Assembly: GCA_003649445.1 (NCBI GenBank)
Contig: QMRV01000002.1
Span: 1 to 64,000 of the forward strand
DNA length: 64,000 nt
DNA from: Thermoprotei archaeon
GTDB taxonomy: Archaea > Thermoproteota > Thermoprotei > Thermofilales > B15-G2
Direction of reading: 5' to 3'
Shown: in pieces, positions 62,301-64,000 of the stretch
Numbering within the stretch: position 1 is the stretch's first letter
How the letters are laid out: every line of letters begins with the position of its first letter
Notes under the pieces: model-generated
Database searches by the model: none
Told to the model about the DNA's origin: nothing
Seen by the model: the letters and a program-made list of their open reading frames with translations, nothing else
Program-made: the position numbers and the translations under genes

Positions 62301-63048
62301 AAAAGAGTATCTTGTAGAAGAATTTGGAGAAAGAGGAGGAAAACTCTATAAACCGAGAACTTGGGGTAAAGCAGGAGCACACGAGTGTATTAGACCTACT
62401 AGACCTATAGATGCTGAGAGACTAAGAGAACTATTAGCAGAGGAGGCTATCTTTACACCTATTAGGATAACTCGTAGACACTTAGCCTTATACAACTTAA
62501 TCTTCAGAAGATTTATCGCGAGCCAAATGATTCCAGCTCGTGTAGTGAAACAGAAAATTAGAGTAAAGTTTGCTGGAGCTCAAAGAGAGCTAGAGAGAAT
62601 AATTGAAGTAAAGGAGAAAGGATTCACTGAAATACTTCCTATTTACCCAGAGAGCAGAATTGAGCCAGGAGAATACTCGATAGTAGACATTAAAACTTAC
62701 TCCAAGTACCTAGTACCACTGTATACTCAAGGAGATATAGTAAGATTGATGAAAGAAAGAGGTATTGGACGACCCTCAACATATGCTAAAATAGTGCAGA
62801 CACTTGTCGAGAGGAAGTACGTTAAATCAATGAAAAGAGGATACCTCATTATCACAAAGCTTGGAAGAGACGTATATGACTACTTAATGAAAAACTACGG
62901 CCCACTAGTTTGTGAAGAAAGGACACGTAAATTAGAAGAATTAATGGATCTCATTGAAAAAGGAGAAAAAGACTACCAGAGTGTATTAAGAGAATTATTC
63001 AACGAGATCTTAATGATAAGCGGCAGAGATATTTCTAAGTCCCCATAA
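59344..63048 (+). CDS. rgy: Reverse gyrase
   Basis: A 1234-residue fusion of a helicase-like and a type IA topoisomerase module that introduces positive supercoils at ATP cost. It is found essentially only in hyperthermophiles. Order: N-terminal zinc finger (CPNC...CEAC, residues 17-37), Walker A APTGVGKT (near 117-124), the DEAD-box equivalent ADDVDSI (near 220), the second RecA domain, then the toprim start VVESPTKAKT (near 643), a second zinc finger CTKCG...CPHCG, toprim DPDTEGEK (near 777) and the catalytic Tyr in ITYHRTDSTR (near 969). All sites are intact. GTG 59344 lies about 25 nt after TTTTTAAAT; ATG 59353 is an alternative start. The 3' end overlaps the convergent membrane gene by 14 nt. 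Confidence 0.97.
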   Translation: MSYMRKLFHTVYADLCPNCGGEIKDERLLYSLPCEACLPIEVSDFEKSSPSEIKEKVYRMLKEIGNLKKYKEVVEVDKKLEEVDKIFHEVTGSHLWSIQRTWVKRVLLGKSFTALAPTGVGKTVFGVTMSAYLASKNKKCLIIEPTVPLVKQVYERLKPFAEKLKLRVIAFYGTLSTAKKKELVSRIEEGDFDILIVTSKFISSRFDIIKHHKFAFIFADDVDSIIKSSKNVDRVLMLLGFSEEAVQAAMNAVKLKIRLARLYVYRNREEIEKVLKELEEVEKIIEKEKKKVRGVLVVSTATGRPRGLRVKLFRELLSFDIGSRSETLRNIQDIYVFPENSVEKKVLEIVKKFGKGGLVYVPVDKGIEYAEKLAVYLSENGIKAAAAHAKARGALEKFMKGELDVLVGVATYYGILVRGLDLPEIIRYAVFAGVPRFKFSSMLEEVSAIGILRLLAYLRDAVEEKERQEVEALLARLRRRLQTSSIAALTQLQKALSGEKPVETFLEKEFMKALEYTKSLLSRPDVVERLKESGEVVFIEENGRKYVLIPDIMTYLQASGRTSRLFVGGLTKGASIVVVDYKPLLNGLIKRSRWIAETTWASLDEIDVDELIEEIDKDRLQVKLIREGKIRGELKDLSKTALLVVESPTKAKTIANFFGRPSARVYKGLKVYEVSTGPWTLMIASSMGHVFDLLSIPEAVLGDRYHFHGILIEEVNGEKFFYPYYATLKKCTKCGFQFVDPRKDARCPHCGGEALDKITIVNILRDIAREVDLVLVGTDPDTEGEKIAWDLSAVLAPYAKVVKRIEFHEVTRRAIEEAIKNPRDLNIHLVRAQLVRRIEDRWIGYELSPKLWEHFKLKWLSAGRVQTPVLGWIKERTEEHNKSYTRVYAITLENGLRLEFAKNEILVRVEQLKKEKASIEEIEVSEVELQPPPPFTTDSLITEASRQLGFTAPQTMQLAQELFESGLITYHRTDSTRVSAVGQAIAKEYLVEEFGERGGKLYKPRTWGKAGAHECIRPTRPIDAERLRELLAEEAIFTPIRITRRHLALYNLIFRRFIASQMIPARVVKQKIRVKFAGAQRELERIIEVKEKGFTEILPIYPESRIEPGEYSIVDIKTYSKYLVPLYTQGDIVRLMKERGIGRPSTYAKIVQTLVERKYVKSMKRGYLIITKLGRDVYDYLMKNYGPLVCEERTRKLEELMDLIEKGEKDYQSVLRELFNEILMISGRDISKSP

Positions 63049-64000
63049 CTAGCAGTATACTTGTCAAGAATAGCGGTATAGACATAAATAGGAGCCTCCA
63101 GCCTAGATCCTTTATAAGTACTTTAGGCGCTCTTAGAGCTTTCAAGTAGATAAACTTGTTTAATATAGCAGTAGCTGTAGACAGCAGTATTGCTGCAAGC
63201 CCTGCAGACAAGTCTATGCTCTTGCTCTCTATTAGCGAAAGTATAGTAAATATCACGGCTGTAGTGCTAGCTATTCCTCCAAGACCTCCCATTGCAAGCA
63301 CTCCTATTTCACCTAAGTGTTTTACAGCCAAAGTTGTAGCAGTCAGTACTACTAAGAAAATAACACATGCTTTAAATGCAATTCTATAGCTTAGTGGAGA
63401 TTCAAGAGCTTCTTCAAGCTCTATCTCACTTTCCTTTCTAGACACTAGAGCTATCGTAGCATATCCTGTCAGAAGTGATGCCAAAAACCCGAGGAAAGTG
63501 AAGTACCATATATCGCTGACACCTACCTTTAGAATAGAGTAGAATATTATTAGGAGAAAGAGGTTTCTCGCAACCATAGCCAAGTTAGCTAAAACAACAC
63601 CTTTAGCTACTATAGGCAGAGTATTTTCTACAGATAGCTTAAAGCAAAGTCTAGTGAAAGAAACTATTGTAGCTTCGCTGTTGACTAGCCCTCCAAAGAA
63701 AGAAACTATTTCGAGCCCTCCTTTTCTCTTGAGCTTGAGTACCATGTAACTTAAATATGATATACAGAGAATAACTACGAAGAATATGTAGAGCGTTCTA
63801 AAGCTAATTACGTGAAAAACAGGGTCTGTTAGCTCTTGTGTAAAAACAAAGGGGCCGAGTAGGAACACCATTATACCTATTTGTAGTGCTGATAAAAGCT
63901 CTTTGTAAGTTATTCCGCGTAGCGCTCTCTCTACACTAAGCTTTATTGCTAAAACAAAGGTAACAAATATGGATATAGCTATTGCTTCGAGCAAAAGACC
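63035..64000 (-). CDS. DUF4010/MgtC-like membrane protein, 5' end cut by window edge
   Basis: At least 319 residues with about nine or ten membrane helices. The segment VSFFGGLVNSEATIVSFTRL and the late GGLGGIASTTAVIFTILSL match the DUF4010 part of MgtC/SapB-type proteins. The frame is open to the window end and the only in-window start is a TTG at 63994, so the N-terminal MgtC-like part is probably outside. Function in this group is poorly known; some members relate to ion or Mg2+ homeostasis. Confidence 0.78.
   Translation of the reverse strand, partial: GLLLEAIAISIFVTFVLAIKLSVERALRGITYKELLSALQIGIMVFLLGPFVFTQELTDPVFHVISFRTLYIFFVVILCISYLSYMVLKLKRKGGLEIVSFFGGLVNSEATIVSFTRLCFKLSVENTLPIVAKGVVLANLAMVARNLFLLIIFYSILKVGVSDIWYFTFLGFLASLLTGYATIALVSRKESEIELEEALESPLSYRIAFKACVIFLVVLTATTLAVKHLGEIGVLAMGGLGGIASTTAVIFTILSLIESKSIDLSAGLAAILLSTATAILNKFIYLKALRAPKVLIKDLGWRLLFMSIPLFLTSILLVMGT

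Overview
The window is a stretch of archaeal chromosome from a hyperthermophile, most likely in the Thermoproteota/TACK range; I cannot name a genus. The evidence is a full-length reverse gyrase, a wyosine-pathway Taw3 protein, five box C/D sRNAs, many GTG/TTG starts placed about 25-35 nt after a TATA-like box (leaderless style), short intergenic gaps, and a one-polypeptide GMP synthase. I see no rRNA, tRNA, insertion sequence, prophage or CRISPR array.

Layout. 1-7.1 kb: a box C/D sRNA, a VapBC pair with a palindromic control region, a membrane-anchored LamG protein, a GH35 beta-galactosidase, an orphan ECF-type S component, a second sRNA, and a membrane-protein/HTH gene pair behind a perfect 20-bp palindrome. 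7.1-13 kb (minus strand): a probable operon running from an MtaA-like methyltransferase and a corrinoid-activating (RACo-like) protein, through a secreted transglutaminase-like protein interrupted by one in-frame stop, to an unknown Cys-containing protein and a Maf pyrophosphatase. 13-17.3 kb: a polysaccharide deacetylase, a ceramidase-like hydrolase, an AIR-synthase-like protein with an overlapping HTH regulator, and a SecB-like candidate. 17.5-27 kb: IorA/IorB, a Cas4-like nuclease overlapping SfsA, a beta-CASP nuclease, PurB, Taw3, a PRC-barrel/zinc-ribbon protein and a Gfo/Idh oxidoreductase.

27-39.4 kb and 50.7-59.2 kb hold the most unusual content. Each region carries one giant secreted protein (signal peptide, PA domain, M28-peptidase-like domain, FtsX/MacB-like permease core, cytosolic tail) and two polytopic OPT/DUF6785-like membrane proteins. 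The two regions are paralogous: 613 aa pairs with 638 aa, 654 aa with about 662 aa, and 1318 aa with 1492 aa, in a different gene order. In both giant proteins the M28 catalytic Glu-Glu pair is replaced by a His-containing segment and the last zinc-ligand His is lost, so the domain probably binds rather than cuts. A third FtsX-like protein (27790..30951) lacks the M28 part and ends in a Rossmann-like domain that resembles CARF sensor domains. No ABC ATPase partner lies nearby. I consider this an undescribed three-component envelope system.

39.6-50.6 kb is mostly housekeeping: GuaB-GuaA (which with PurB form part of purine synthesis), an AAA/STAND ATPase, a nitrilase-fold amidase, a beta-propeller glycosidase, a sugar isomerase, RidA, a phosphoesterase, a HAD phosphatase and a Ca2+-type P-type ATPase. 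The window closes with reverse gyrase and a DUF4010-type membrane protein cut by the window edge.
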